In this document: positions 8,054-16,036 of the stretch, piece by piece
Layout of the letters: each line of letters starts with the position of its first letter
How positions within the stretch are numbered: the first letter of the stretch is position 1
DNA from: NAK19 sp034434515
Lineage (GTDB): Bacteria > Chloroflexota > Anaerolineae > Anaerolineales > UBA4823
Assembly: GCA_034434515.1 (NCBI GenBank)
Contig: DAOTZA010000097.1
Coordinates: 23,970-87,969, forward strand
Length of the DNA: 64,000 nucleotides
Direction of reading: 5' to 3'
Translations under genes and position numbers: made by a program
The notes under the pieces: generated by a model
What the model was told of the DNA's origin: nothing
Databases searched by the model: none
What the model saw: only the letters and a program-made list of their open reading frames with translations

Positions 8054-8128
8054 GCAAAGCGCTGGCTAACCTGCACTTCGAGCTGGCTATTTTAATTGCA
8101 GTGGCTGAAGTGTGGGCTATTGGGCAGC
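8054..8128 (+). repeat. 75-bp post-toxin repeat, copy 2 (degenerate attC-like)
   Basis: Same ends and same length as 7220-7294. Its arms pair well: CACTTC-G-AGC with GCT-GAAGTG, leaving a single unpaired G on one side, which is the kind of extrahelical base that marks the recombining strand of attC. The outer boxes (GGCTAAC and ATTGGGC) fit the integron core sites only approximately. Confidence 0.5.
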
Positions 8129-8196
8129 ATTACAGGGGGACATTGAGGGTTAGATAGCATCGGATTACCGTGGTAGAATTTAGTTGGAGTGGGAAT

Positions 8197-8502
8197 ATGG
8201 ATACAAAGATACAAAAGATACACGCAGATTTGATAAAGTCTATTGCAGAACTTGCTGCCACCATGCCGCTGGCGCGCACGGTGCAACTCTATCAGTTTGC
8301 ACTCTTTCTCAAGACACATCCGTTGCCAACTGAAGAAACCTTTGAAGAAATTGCGGCGGATGAAGCAATATGGGATACACAATTTGCGGCAACCGCCGAT
8401 GATAAGCTAGCAGCGCTGGTTGCGGCAGTTGAAAGTGAGATTAACGAAGGTATAGTCTTATCGATGTTCGATGAACATGGCGAATTCATCGAGCATCTAT
8501 GA
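8197..8502 (+). CDS. Probable antitoxin of a ParE-like pair
   Basis: A 101-residue acidic protein (MDTKIQKIHADLIKSIAEL, then EETFEEIAADEAIWDTQFAATADDKLAALVAAV). It has the layout of antitoxins that pair with ParE/RelE-like toxins, with a helical N-terminus and an acidic tail. The ATG at 8197 follows a GGAGTGGGA ribosome site. Its stop overlaps an ATG that would start the toxin (ATGA at 8499-8502). I cannot place it in a named family with certainty. Confidence 0.55.
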   Translation: MDTKIQKIHADLIKSIAELAATMPLARTVQLYQFALFLKTHPLPTEETFEEIAADEAIWDTQFAATADDKLAALVAAVESEINEGIVLSMFDEHGEFIEHL

Positions 8503-8762
8503 AATCGCAGACTACCCTGTCATTCTGACAATATTACTGGGATTTGCTGCCGGAAATCCGCCAGCGAGCACGCCAAGCCTACAAGCTATGGCGAGATAAT
8601 CCAGCCCATCCAAGCCTTTTCTTTAAGCGAGTAAAAGAAAGCCAACCGATTTACTCGGTGCGTATTGGTTTGGGATATAGAGCGCTCGGATTGCTGAAAG
8701 GCGATACGGTAACATGGTTTTGGATTGGACCACATCATGAGTATGAACGGCTCTTAAGGTGA
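8499..8762 (+). pseudogene. ParE/RelE-like toxin with in-frame TGA at codon 10
   Basis: From the ATG that overlaps the antitoxin stop, the frame reads MKSQTTLSF, then TGA at 8526-8528, then QYYWDLLPEIRQRARQAYKLW and a complete ParE-like core (NPAHPSLFFKRV, YSVRIGLGYRALG, TWFWIGPHHEYERLL). The TGA sits where an aromatic residue is expected, so a Trp TGG to TGA change is likely. Either the toxin is dead or translation restarts at TTG 8544 and makes a 72-residue form. TGA is an ordinary stop elsewhere in this window. Confidence 0.6.
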
Positions 8763-8795
8763 AAACTGGCAAATCTATACCGTATCACCCCCCAA

Positions 8796-8850
8796 GAACT
8801 TTGAGCTGACCGCAACACTCGCTGTCCCCACCGGGTCTTAGGCGCAGTTT
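8796..8850 (+). other. Possible third, decayed cassette site
   Basis: After the broken toxin gene the sequence CTTTGAGCTGACCGC resembles the arm CTTCGATCTGACCGC of the repeat at 7220-7294, followed about 30 bases later by GCGCAGTTTGTCAA, a loose match to the other arm. The outer core boxes are not recognisable, so this is only suggestive. Confidence 0.25.
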
Positions 8851-8956
8851 GTCAATCAGCCTCGTGCGTCGTGCTCAGTGCGAATTCAAGTCATGATAAA
8901 AAACTGGTATAATACACCATAAGAGAGCAAGGCGTATTGCCGCAAGAATAAATTTC

Positions 8957-9043
8957 GGAGAGGTAGCGTAGTCTGGCCTAACGCGCGCGCCTGGAGAGCG
9001 CGTGAGCCGCAAGGCTCCGTGGGTTCGAATCCCACCCTCTCCG
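8957..9043 (+). tRNA. tRNA-Ser (anticodon GGA)
   Basis: An 87-nt class II tRNA. The acceptor arms GGAGAGG/CCTCTCC pair fully, with G as discriminator base. The anticodon stem CGCGC/GCGCG carries the loop CTGGAGA, giving anticodon GGA at 8993-8995. A long variable arm (GAGCC-GCAA-GGCTC) and a T-arm (GTGGG/CCCAC) are present. CCA is not encoded. It closes the toxin-antitoxin island. Confidence 0.95.
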
Positions 9044-9096
9044 CTCTTTTCTCAAGTGAAGTGCTTTTTTGGTATTGAGTTGTCAGAGAGGTAGAA

Positions 9097-9309
9097 ATGA
9101 GCAATCCGATTGTTTCTACTCCGTTCCGATTGACCTTGGTGATCGAAAGGGTAGAAGATGGTAGCTATTTGGCAACCAGTCCCTCCCTCGACGGTTTTCT
9201 GGTTCAGGCAGATACACTTGAGGAGGTGATCAAGCTAGCCCCTGGGGTTGCCAGAGCCTTGTTAAAGGCAATGAAGGAAAAGGGGGTTGTCATCAACATC
9301 GCATCATAA
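9097..9309 (+). CDS. HicB-like orphan antitoxin domain protein
   Basis: A 70-residue protein of the HicB / DUF1902-like fold (LTLVIERVEDGSYLATSPSLDGFLVQADTLEEVIKLAPGVARALL). Such proteins mask HicA RNA-binding toxins. No HicA gene is seen on either side, and the C-terminal DNA-binding half common in HicB is absent. It may be an orphan or a regulator. It follows tRNA-Ser by 53 bases. Confidence 0.65.
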   Translation: MSNPIVSTPFRLTLVIERVEDGSYLATSPSLDGFLVQADTLEEVIKLAPGVARALLKAMKEKGVVINIAS

Positions 9310-9313
9310 CTGC

Positions 9314-9712
9314 CTACTCAAAAACCAGCAGCATCCCGGCGGTCATCAGAGCCCGCGCCGTCAGGACAGATAAGACCAAAAAGACAGCCCCGTAGATGAC
9401 CATGTCGCGGCGCTCTTGATTGCCGCGAGTATAAGCGAAAGCAGCCGGCAAAACCAGAGCGCTAACAATCCCATACAGCACATGCACTGGACGTGCCAGG
9501 CGATATTCGCTGAAAAAGTATAAATACACTCCCAATGCCCCCTGGAGCAAAATCAAGATCTCGGCAATCACAATCGCTCCCCAATAATTGCTGTCCACGC
9601 CGCGCTTTTTGATCACCCGCCAAAGACCCCACAGGGTCATAATCGCCGCGTAATAAAAAGCGGTGTTCCCCAAACGCATATGAATTTCCCAAATCAGTTC
9701 CTGGAGTGCCAT
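9314..9712 (-). CDS. Four-helix membrane protein, possibly heme-binding
   Basis: A 132-residue protein with four hydrophobic helices, taken from the ATG at 9712 (MALQELIWEIHMRLGNTAFYY). One His lies near helix 1 (EIHMRLG) and one in helix 3 (RPVHVLYGI), with ILILLQGALGVYLYF between. This spacing recalls one half of CtaA/Cox15-type heme proteins, in which paired His residues bind heme. That likeness is my inference; no family is recognised firmly. It lies divergently upstream of the cytochrome bc genes. Confidence 0.55.
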   Translation of the reverse strand: MALQELIWEIHMRLGNTAFYYAAIMTLWGLWRVIKKRGVDSNYWGAIVIAEILILLQGALGVYLYFFSEYRLARPVHVLYGIVSALVLPAAFAYTRGNQERRDMVIYGAVFLVLSVLTARALMTAGMLLVFE

Positions 9713-10123
9713 CAATCCTAATCCTTGCCGGTAGAGATTCTTATGGTGGCGCCTGATATCGCCACGCCCAAAGGATACCACGAATCAGCCAGATTGGCAG
9801 GGTATCCCATTCCTTATCGTAGGGTGATGACCGCAATCACCCCTTCGGTTGAAACAAAATCACACCTCTGGCTTGAGGGGATGGATAGAAATTACCTTAA
9901 CCCTTTAGTAAACTGTCTTTCAGAAAAAGATTAGAAATAATGAGTCAGAATAGTAAATGATGTCAGGTGATAATCGGCGTTTCAGAGAGAAATCTCGATG
10001 ACTCCTCAGGTGGTTGAGATTCCTCTCTCCGCGCTAAGGATTTGATCTAAGCGGATTGATTTGCCTGAAGGCGATTGTTTGAATCCATGAGAACTGCAAA
10101 GACTGATTGAGGAGAAGGTTCGG
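9713..10123. other. Intergenic region upstream of Rieske gene
   Basis: Some 410 bases between divergent genes. I see no RNA gene, repeat or convincing coding frame. The last 20 bases hold the ribosome site GAGGAGAAGG of the Rieske gene. Promoters for both directions must lie here, but no clear -35/-10 pair stands out. Confidence 0.4.
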
Positions 10124-10684
10124 ATGAACGAACAAAAACAAGAAACCACAGCGGAGGCAAAGAAAAAAATAAACCGCCGAGAATTCTTGATGTTTGCCTG
10201 GTTGGCTTCCTTAGGCTTTCTGACCCTGAATGTCGGGGGGATGACTTATCTCTTTGCCTTGCCTAGGTTTAAGGAAGGCGAGTTTGGAGGTGTGTTTACC
10301 GTCGGTAAGGTTTCCGAACTTCCTCCGCCAGGCTCCCCGCCGGCGAACTACCCCAAGGTGCGTTTCTGGCTCTCCCGTACCCCCGAGGGGGTTTCTGCCC
10401 TCTATAAAGTCTGCACGCATCTGGGGTGTTTGTACAACTGGAATGACCAGGAAAATAAGTTTATCTGTCCCTGCCATGGTTCGCAATTCCTACCGGATGG
10501 GACCTATATCGCCGGCCCGGCGCCGCGTTCTTTAGACCAGTTCAAGATTCAAATTGTGGATCCGAACAGCGGCGAAGTGCTGGTTGAGAGCACTGAGCCA
10601 GGCCCGGTGGCAGTGCCCGAAAACCCGGATGCCATTCTGCGCGTGGATACCGGACAACGCATTAATGGCAAGCCCCATGGCTAG
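10124..10684 (+). CDS. Rieske 2Fe-2S protein of a cytochrome bc complex
   Basis: Electron-transfer subunit that oxidises quinol together with cytochrome b. Both cluster motifs are intact: CTHLGC at residues 97-102 and CPCHGS at 115-120. The N-terminus carries a Tat-type signal anchor (NRREFLMFAWLASLGFLTL) that should hold it in the membrane with the cluster outside. It is first in a four-gene operon (Rieske, cytochrome b, two cytochromes c), 28 bases before cytochrome b. Length (186 residues) is normal. Confidence 0.93.
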   Translation: MNEQKQETTAEAKKKINRREFLMFAWLASLGFLTLNVGGMTYLFALPRFKEGEFGGVFTVGKVSELPPPGSPPANYPKVRFWLSRTPEGVSALYKVCTHLGCLYNWNDQENKFICPCHGSQFLPDGTYIAGPAPRSLDQFKIQIVDPNSGEVLVESTEPGPVAVPENPDAILRVDTGQRINGKPHG

Positions 10685-10712
10685 ATAAATCCTGCTCAAC
10701 TACGGAGGCGCT

Positions 10713-12314
10713 ATGTTGAAGTCTCTTGACATCCAAGACCTCAAATCCAAACTCTATCAGGCGATTGATAACCGCGTGCGGATCATTACGGCTGGCTTGA
10801 ACCTGCGCGAGTTGCGTAATGTCTTGCGCGGTGATCCCCCTGAAGAAAAGCCAAATCCGCGCTACAAGGTTCATACAACCAGTTTTCTCTTCCACATTCG
10901 CCCGCGCTATTATGAAAAAGCCAGCACCATTTTTACTCACACGTTTCGCTTAGGCTTCTTCAGTACCTTTTTCTTCTTTGTCGAAGCCATCACCGGCATC
11001 ATCTTGATGATTTACTATAGCCCGATCCCCTCCGAAGCGTACCAGTCCATTTTAAACCTGGAAAGCAATGTGCCCTACGGAAAACTGCTGCGCGATATGC
11101 ATCGCTTAGGGGCAGAGGCAATGGTTATCTTTGTTTTCCTCCACATGATGCGCACGTTTTTGACCGGTTCTTATAAGAAAGAACGCTCTTTTACCTGGTT
11201 TACCGGTGTGCTGTTGTTGGGCGTCACCCTATTTCTGAGCTTCTTTGGTTATCTTTTGCCCTGGGATCAACTGGCGTACTGGGCGGTGACCATCGGGACT
11301 GGCATGGCGGAAGCCGCTCCGTTGTTTGGCCGGGAAGTCAATTTGCTGTTGCGCGGCGGGCCCGACATCGGCGCCAACGGTTTGTTGAGAGCCTATCTCT
11401 TGCATGTGGTCTTGTTGCCGGCAGTGGCGGTGCTGTTGATCAGTATCCATTATTACAAGGTTTCGCGAGAGCATGGCATATCGCTCCCGGCAAAGTATGA
11501 AGAGGGCGATATATCCGCTGAAGAGAAGAAGAACGCCCGACAGCGCATTGACTTCATCCCCGACTTGCTCACGCATGAGGTTTTTCTCACCTCGCTGGGC
11601 ATTCTTGCTCTGATCGTCAGCATTATCATATTTGGCTACAGCGCGCCATTGGAGAATGTCGCCAACCCGCAGGTGACGCCTCTGGATACCAAAGCGCCAT
11701 GGTACTTCTGGTGGTTGCAAGGCTTGTTGAAACTGGGCGATAAAACTCTTATGGGCGTCATCCTGCCCACCATTATTGGGGGACTGTTGATTGCGATCCC
11801 CTATATCGACCGCAACCCGTACCGCAGCCTGTATAAACGCCCGATGGCTGTAGGGATCGGTATTCTTTCCATCCTGGTTCTGGTTGTCTTGAGTTATATG
11901 GGAACGCCTCTCTATGGAATTGAGACGCCAGCAGCAACGCGCATCGTGCAAGACCTTGCCCCCGAAGAAGGTGTAGGTCCGTTGCGCAAAATTCCTTTCG
12001 ATCAATTGCAGCCCGGCACGTATGAGGTCACCGGAACGGTGCCACGCGATCTGTGTCCAAATTTGGACTTTGGCTGCCCGGCTCTGACCAGCGTGTTTGC
12101 CGAATACAGTCGCCGTATCACTCGCGCCGTTAACGATCCTACCTTGCCGAAAATCCAACGCTTGCCCAACGGTCAGGCTTTCCTGATCATCGAGGATTGG
12201 CAAACAGATTTGCGCAAAGTGACTTTCCGCATTCTGTGGGATGATCCCGATAGCCAGCAGCGCAAGACCTTTGAAAAACATATCTTTATTCACCGCTTGC
12301 GCGGCGATGAGTAA
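10713..12314 (+). CDS. Cytochrome b subunit of a bc-type complex
   Basis: Membrane subunit with the quinol sites and two b hemes. Four heme ligands are visible: H130 and H144 (13 residues between), H231 and H246 (14 between). The C-terminal domain has the quinol-site element APWYFWWLQG in place of PEWY. Unlike most cytochromes b, it ends in a soluble tail of about 110 residues with CPNLDFGCP, of unknown role. The adjoining genes supply Rieske protein and cytochromes c, so this is a complete complex III-like unit, probably passing electrons to periplasmic cytochromes. Confidence 0.92.
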   Translation: MLKSLDIQDLKSKLYQAIDNRVRIITAGLNLRELRNVLRGDPPEEKPNPRYKVHTTSFLFHIRPRYYEKASTIFTHTFRLGFFSTFFFFVEAITGIILMIYYSPIPSEAYQSILNLESNVPYGKLLRDMHRLGAEAMVIFVFLHMMRTFLTGSYKKERSFTWFTGVLLLGVTLFLSFFGYLLPWDQLAYWAVTIGTGMAEAAPLFGREVNLLLRGGPDIGANGLLRAYLLHVVLLPAVAVLLISIHYYKVSREHGISLPAKYEEGDISAEEKKNARQRIDFIPDLLTHEVFLTSLGILALIVSIIIFGYSAPLENVANPQVTPLDTKAPWYFWWLQGLLKLGDKTLMGVILPTIIGGLLIAIPYIDRNPYRSLYKRPMAVGIGILSILVLVVLSYMGTPLYGIETPAATRIVQDLAPEEGVGPLRKIPFDQLQPGTYEVTGTVPRDLCPNLDFGCPALTSVFAEYSRRITRAVNDPTLPKIQRLPNGQAFLIIEDWQTDLRKVTFRILWDDPDSQQRKTFEKHIFIHRLRGDE

Positions 12315-12328
12315 GGGGAGGAGCAACG

Positions 12329-13177
12329 ATGTCTCGCGTTCAACTTGAAGTTTTATTCGGCACCCTGTTTGTCTTGCTCAGTGGCGGCTTGCTGCTATGG
12401 TATGGGATGAACGAACCCCAGCGGATGGCGGAGTATGAACTTCATCAACGCGCCAAATCGATCGAAGTAGGGGCAGAACTTTATGATATCAACTGTAAAG
12501 GATGCCACGGCCCTCAGGGGGAAGGCGTTGCAGGCCTCTGGCCGCCCCTTAACGATCGGCATTTCTTCACCGATCGCCTGACCGAAGTGGGCTGGAGCGG
12601 CACCTTGGAGGATTATATTATCTCCACAGTCTCCGGCGGGCGGCTGGTTTCCACTCGCCCGGATCGCTATCCGGGTCAGGGTCGCCCGGTGATGCCGGCC
12701 TGGGCAGAGAGCTATGGTGGCCCCTTGCGCGCCGATCAGATTCGCAACATCGCTGCCTTTATTTTGAACTGGAAAGATACCGCTCCCGACCGCAGTACTC
12801 AGATGGCTGAAATGGCCGGTCCTCCAACCGGCACGGATATCAAGAAAGAACTTCCCGAAGGTGACCCGACCCGCGGTGAGGGCCTGGCAAACACTAAAGG
12901 GTGTGTTGTCTGCCATATCTCCGCTCCTACCGGCCCGGCCTGGTTGGCTACCCCGGAGCAACCCGGCATCGCCACTCGGGCTGAAGCCATCATAACCGAC
13001 CCGAACTACACCGGCAACGCCACCTCAGCCATTGAGTATCTCCATGAGGCAATTGTTTTACCCAATGTCTATATCGTGCCCGGCTTTCAAGCGGGGGTGA
13101 TGCCGGCCAACTATGGCGACACCCTAACCGACCAGGAATTGGCGGACATTATCGCCTACCTTTTGACGCTAAAGTGA
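12329..13177 (+). CDS. Membrane-anchored diheme cytochrome c
   Basis: A 282-residue cytochrome c with an N-terminal uncleaved anchor (VLFGTLFVLLSGGLLLW) and two heme sites: CKGCH at about residues 56-60 and CVVCH near 191. Candidate axial Met residues follow (RPVMPAWAESYGG and AGVMPANYGD). It lies 14 bases after cytochrome b and overlaps the next frame by four bases, so it probably takes the place of cytochrome c1 in this complex. Confidence 0.9.
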   Translation: MSRVQLEVLFGTLFVLLSGGLLLWYGMNEPQRMAEYELHQRAKSIEVGAELYDINCKGCHGPQGEGVAGLWPPLNDRHFFTDRLTEVGWSGTLEDYIISTVSGGRLVSTRPDRYPGQGRPVMPAWAESYGGPLRADQIRNIAAFILNWKDTAPDRSTQMAEMAGPPTGTDIKKELPEGDPTRGEGLANTKGCVVCHISAPTGPAWLATPEQPGIATRAEAIITDPNYTGNATSAIEYLHEAIVLPNVYIVPGFQAGVMPANYGDTLTDQELADIIAYLLTLK

Positions 13178-13194
13178 AAGCGGGTGAGGTACGT

Positions 13195-14076
13195 ATGACC
13201 TGGCAAAACAACTGGCGATCCCTGCAGGGCAAATCCAAAGGCGGCTTTTGGGGAGGCTCTCTTTTCTCCTTTATTTTCAAAGTGTCTTGTGGAGTGGCAC
13301 TGTTCTTTGGAGGTACCTTGCCGCTGATCGTTCAAGCCCAAACGCCATCCGACGACCCGATTGAAATCGGTCGGGCATTATATGGGGAGAACTGCGCTGT
13401 CTGTCATGGGTTGGATGGCAAAGGACGGGTCGGGGCGCAATTGGCAAAGGATTGGCCCTCCCTGCGTCCCGATCGGGTGATTGCTTCGGTGATCGCCAAT
13501 GGCATCCCTGGGTCAGCCATGCCGGCCTGGAGCCAGGCAAAAGGGGGCCCACTCCGTGATGACCAGATCGAGGCTATTGTTGCCTATATCCTGACCTGGG
13601 AAAGCGGCGCGCCGCGCCTTCTGCCTGCGACGCCGACACCGGTTCTGCGCCCTCCCTTAACACCGCCGCCAGATGTGCAAGGCGATCCAAACCGCGGTGC
13701 AGCTCTTTATGACCAGAATTGCGCCGTCTGTCATGGCGCCAACCTTGAAGGGCGAATTGGGGCAACCCTGGCGAAGAACTGGCCTTCCATCCGCCCGGAT
13801 CAGAGCCTGCGCACGGTGATTGCCAATGGTATCCAGGGTTCTGCAATGCCGGCCTGGAGCCAGGCAAGAGGGGGGCCGCTCAGCGAAGCAGAGATTGATG
13901 ACCTGGTGGCTTTTATCCTAACCCAGGCGCAACCGAGCGAGGTCTTCCGACCGACACCAGCTCCCCCCTATCAACCCACCTGGTTGAGCGGCTGGGGTGG
14001 TGTTCTTTTGACCATTCTTCTCTTTATCCTGATCGTCAGCGGCGCGTTGATCTACCAGGCCCGATCAAAGAAGTGA
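13195..14076 (+). CDS. Diheme cytochrome c with C-terminal membrane anchor
   Basis: Two tandem class I cytochrome domains, each with CAVCHG and a later Met (GIPGSAMPAWSQAKGGPL and GIQGSAMPAWSQARGGPL). The near-identity of these blocks shows an internal duplication. A signal-like hydrophobic stretch is at the N-terminus and a transmembrane helix (GVLLTILLFILIVSGALIY) at the C-terminus. The ATG at 13195 is preferred because GTGAGG precedes it; an upstream ATG at 13174 is in frame. It probably carries electrons away from the bc complex. Confidence 0.88.
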   Translation: MTWQNNWRSLQGKSKGGFWGGSLFSFIFKVSCGVALFFGGTLPLIVQAQTPSDDPIEIGRALYGENCAVCHGLDGKGRVGAQLAKDWPSLRPDRVIASVIANGIPGSAMPAWSQAKGGPLRDDQIEAIVAYILTWESGAPRLLPATPTPVLRPPLTPPPDVQGDPNRGAALYDQNCAVCHGANLEGRIGATLAKNWPSIRPDQSLRTVIANGIQGSAMPAWSQARGGPLSEAEIDDLVAFILTQAQPSEVFRPTPAPPYQPTWLSGWGGVLLTILLFILIVSGALIYQARSKK

Positions 14077-14490
14077 AATCATCATTGGATCCATTAAAAA
14101 AGTAGTTATCTCTGTGATCGTAACAACCTACCATCACAAGTCGTGGTGATCATTTGCTGAGAAAACCGTCCACGAATTGACCACGAAGTAACGAATGGAA
14201 GCGCTATTCGTCCATTCGTGAAAACTTCGTGGACGGTCTGTCCTGCCAAATAGAGCCTTTGGTAGTTAATTAACTGTGATCTCAGTGGTGAGTAGAATAT
14301 TTTTTACCACGCAGTTTTTTTAGTGTTCTTTAGGGTGAAACAAGCTATTTGCAGGTCCTCATAATTGGAAAGCCCTTTTTCAAGATATACGGGATTCTCC
14401 GCATGACAATCTGATTGGTTTCGGACAAAATCGGCGCAAGGAGGTTAATACAGTGGGCGCTTTCAGGAGGGTGAAGGTTTAGGACGCCAA
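14077..14490. other. Intergenic region holding MITE-like copy 1
   Basis: About 410 bases between convergent genes. The centre is the repeat element at 14120-14273 described separately. The remaining bases are A/T-rich and show no gene or clear terminator. Confidence 0.5.
14120..14273 (+). mobile_element. MITE-like element, copy 1 (perfect 8-bp target duplication)
   Basis: One of five related non-coding elements of about 152 bp. The left end is GTAACAACCTACCA, and the right end read in complement is TTAATTAACTACCA; these 14-base ends agree at 10 positions. Inside are inverted arms ACCGTCCACGAA and TTCGTGGACGGT. The same eight bases, CTGTGATC, flank it at 14112-14119 and 14274-14281, which is the signature of transposition. 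Confidence 0.7.
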
Positions 14491-15012
14491 TTAGGACGGT
14501 TGGCTGAAAGCTCTCTGTTTCTGTCGCAAGGCGGCGACTAGGCCAAGGAGACTCCACGCCAGGGCAAGCAAGATCAGCGTGAATTTTGCTGTGGCGCTGA
14601 AGGTGGCGATTTCGGGATAGGGTGAGACCGCCCTGCCGATGAGTCCGATACCAAGACAGGCATTTTCAACCGCGTCCAACAAAACCGCCACCCAGACCAG
14701 CCTGCCCAACCAGCGCCCCCAGTTTGCCCGTCCGACCTTCTCTGCACTCCAGCGACAGGCAAGGTTGAGCGTAACGCCATAAACGAGCATAAACAGGTAA
14801 TCCAAGCCCAAACCGAAGGCTGCCAGCAATTGGGTGCGGTGATCCCAACTTGCCAGGATGACTTGCGCTTGCTGTGGTGTGGCGGCAAATTGCCAGGAGA
14901 ACAATCCCCAGGGCGCCGTTTCATTAACCAACGGGATACTAACCCAACTCAAAATCGCCTGGAGACTTAGTGTGGCAAGTAACCAGATTCTAAAAGCCGG
15001 TTTGGTGGACAT
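14491..15012 (-). CDS. Four-helix membrane protein of unknown function
   Basis: A 173-residue protein with four hydrophobic helices. Between helices 1 and 2 is a stretch (SWDHRTQLLAAFGLGLDYLFMLVYG), and helix 3 holds LLDAVENACLGIGLI; this pattern recurs in small uncharacterised bacterial membrane proteins. No cofactor, transport or enzymatic motif is visible, and the neighbours do not suggest a role. Confidence 0.6.
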   Translation of the reverse strand: MSTKPAFRIWLLATLSLQAILSWVSIPLVNETAPWGLFSWQFAATPQQAQVILASWDHRTQLLAAFGLGLDYLFMLVYGVTLNLACRWSAEKVGRANWGRWLGRLVWVAVLLDAVENACLGIGLIGRAVSPYPEIATFSATAKFTLILLALAWSLLGLVAALRQKQRAFSQPS

Positions 15013-15269
15013 GGTACCTCCTCAGCCAGTGTTGGACGGGGCGTTAAACTTACGACGCAGCGCTTAGTTTTGAGCCAACAATCTCCCTTCATTCCGATGC
15101 AGTCGCCAGGATAACTCATCACTCTCAGGGTTGATGGCGGGATGGTTAGCGCATTCTAGCTCACCTGTTGCTGCTCCAATCGGAGTATAGCACAGGTCAA
15201 GCATGTTATAATCCCCTCGACGGTCTGCTGCGCGGCCGACAGGAGTTTTGTAAAACGGAGGAGCGAAGG

Positions 15270-15605
15270 ATGGAGATCAAACATTCTCAATTTAAGCGCT
15301 GTGATCTGGTGCGACTCAGTGGGCGACTGGACAGCGCTACAGCGCCGCTGTTAGAAGAAAAGTTGGAGGAAATCACCGAAGCGGGTCGCTTTCGCCTGGT
15401 TTTGGATTTAGGTGATGTGGATTTCATCTCATCTAAAGGCTGGTGGGTGTTGATCAACACCCAGAAGAAGTGCAAGCGCTTCAACCGCGGAGAGGTGCTG
15501 TTGGTCAATGTCCAACCGCAGATTCGCGATTCGCTTGAACTGGTTGGGATGGGCAAATATTTCAAAATTTATGATGATGTTGCAAGTGCGGTAGGTAGTT
15601 TTTAG
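15270..15605 (+). CDS. STAS-domain anti-sigma factor antagonist
   Basis: A 111-residue single STAS domain (RsbV/SpoIIAA type). It would bind the anti-sigma kinase encoded next and release its target when unphosphorylated. The phospho-acceptor region is DFISSKGWWVLI, with adjacent Ser residues at about 57-58. The ATG at 15270 has a good GGAGGAG ribosome site; an upstream in-frame start has none. The neighbouring HATPase kinase and SpoIIE phosphatase complete a partner-switching set. Confidence 0.88.
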   Translation: MEIKHSQFKRCDLVRLSGRLDSATAPLLEEKLEEITEAGRFRLVLDLGDVDFISSKGWWVLINTQKKCKRFNRGEVLLVNVQPQIRDSLELVGMGKYFKIYDDVASAVGSF

Positions 15606-16034
15606 TTGGCGAAAGTTTTCAAGACTGACCGACGCCTGTTTGCAGGCCGGTACGACAGCTTAAACGAGATTCGGGAATTCGTTGCTGAAGCGGCTCAAGC
15701 GGCTCAATTAGATTCCCAGGGTATCTATGCCATCCAACTGGCGGTGGATGAAGCCTGTTGTAATATTATCGATCATGCTTACGGTGGAGAAGGGCGTGGC
15801 TGGATCGACTGTCAGGTAGACGTGCGCAGTGATGGCTTGCTGGTGACCTTGATCGATCAGGGCCGGTCGTTCGATCCAGAGCGAGTGCCGCCGCCGCAAA
15901 TTGGTAAACCCCTCAAAGCGGTCAAACCACGCGGCGTGGGGTTATATCTGATCAAGAAAATGGTTGACAAAATGGAATATCGAACCATAGCCGAGCAGGG
16001 GAATATGATGCGCTTATTCAAGCGCAAAGGCTAA
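15606..16034 (+). CDS. Anti-sigma regulatory factor (RsbW-like serine kinase)
   Basis: A 142-residue HATPase_c_2 protein. The ATP-binding boxes are present: N box AVDEACCNIIDHAYGG, G1 LIDQGRSFDP and G2 RGVGLYLIKKMVD. It should phosphorylate the STAS protein encoded immediately before it; the TTG start follows that gene's stop without a gap, so translation is coupled. The sigma factor or other target is not encoded in the window. Confidence 0.87.
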   Translation: MAKVFKTDRRLFAGRYDSLNEIREFVAEAAQAAQLDSQGIYAIQLAVDEACCNIIDHAYGGEGRGWIDCQVDVRSDGLLVTLIDQGRSFDPERVPPPQIGKPLKAVKPRGVGLYLIKKMVDKMEYRTIAEQGNMMRLFKRKG

Positions 16035-16036
16035 CT

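Noticed and set aside
9725..9934. Short plus-strand frame upstream of the Rieske gene
   Set aside because: Low-complexity composition, no ribosome site, overlaps the upstream part of the divergent gene, and no similarity I recognise.
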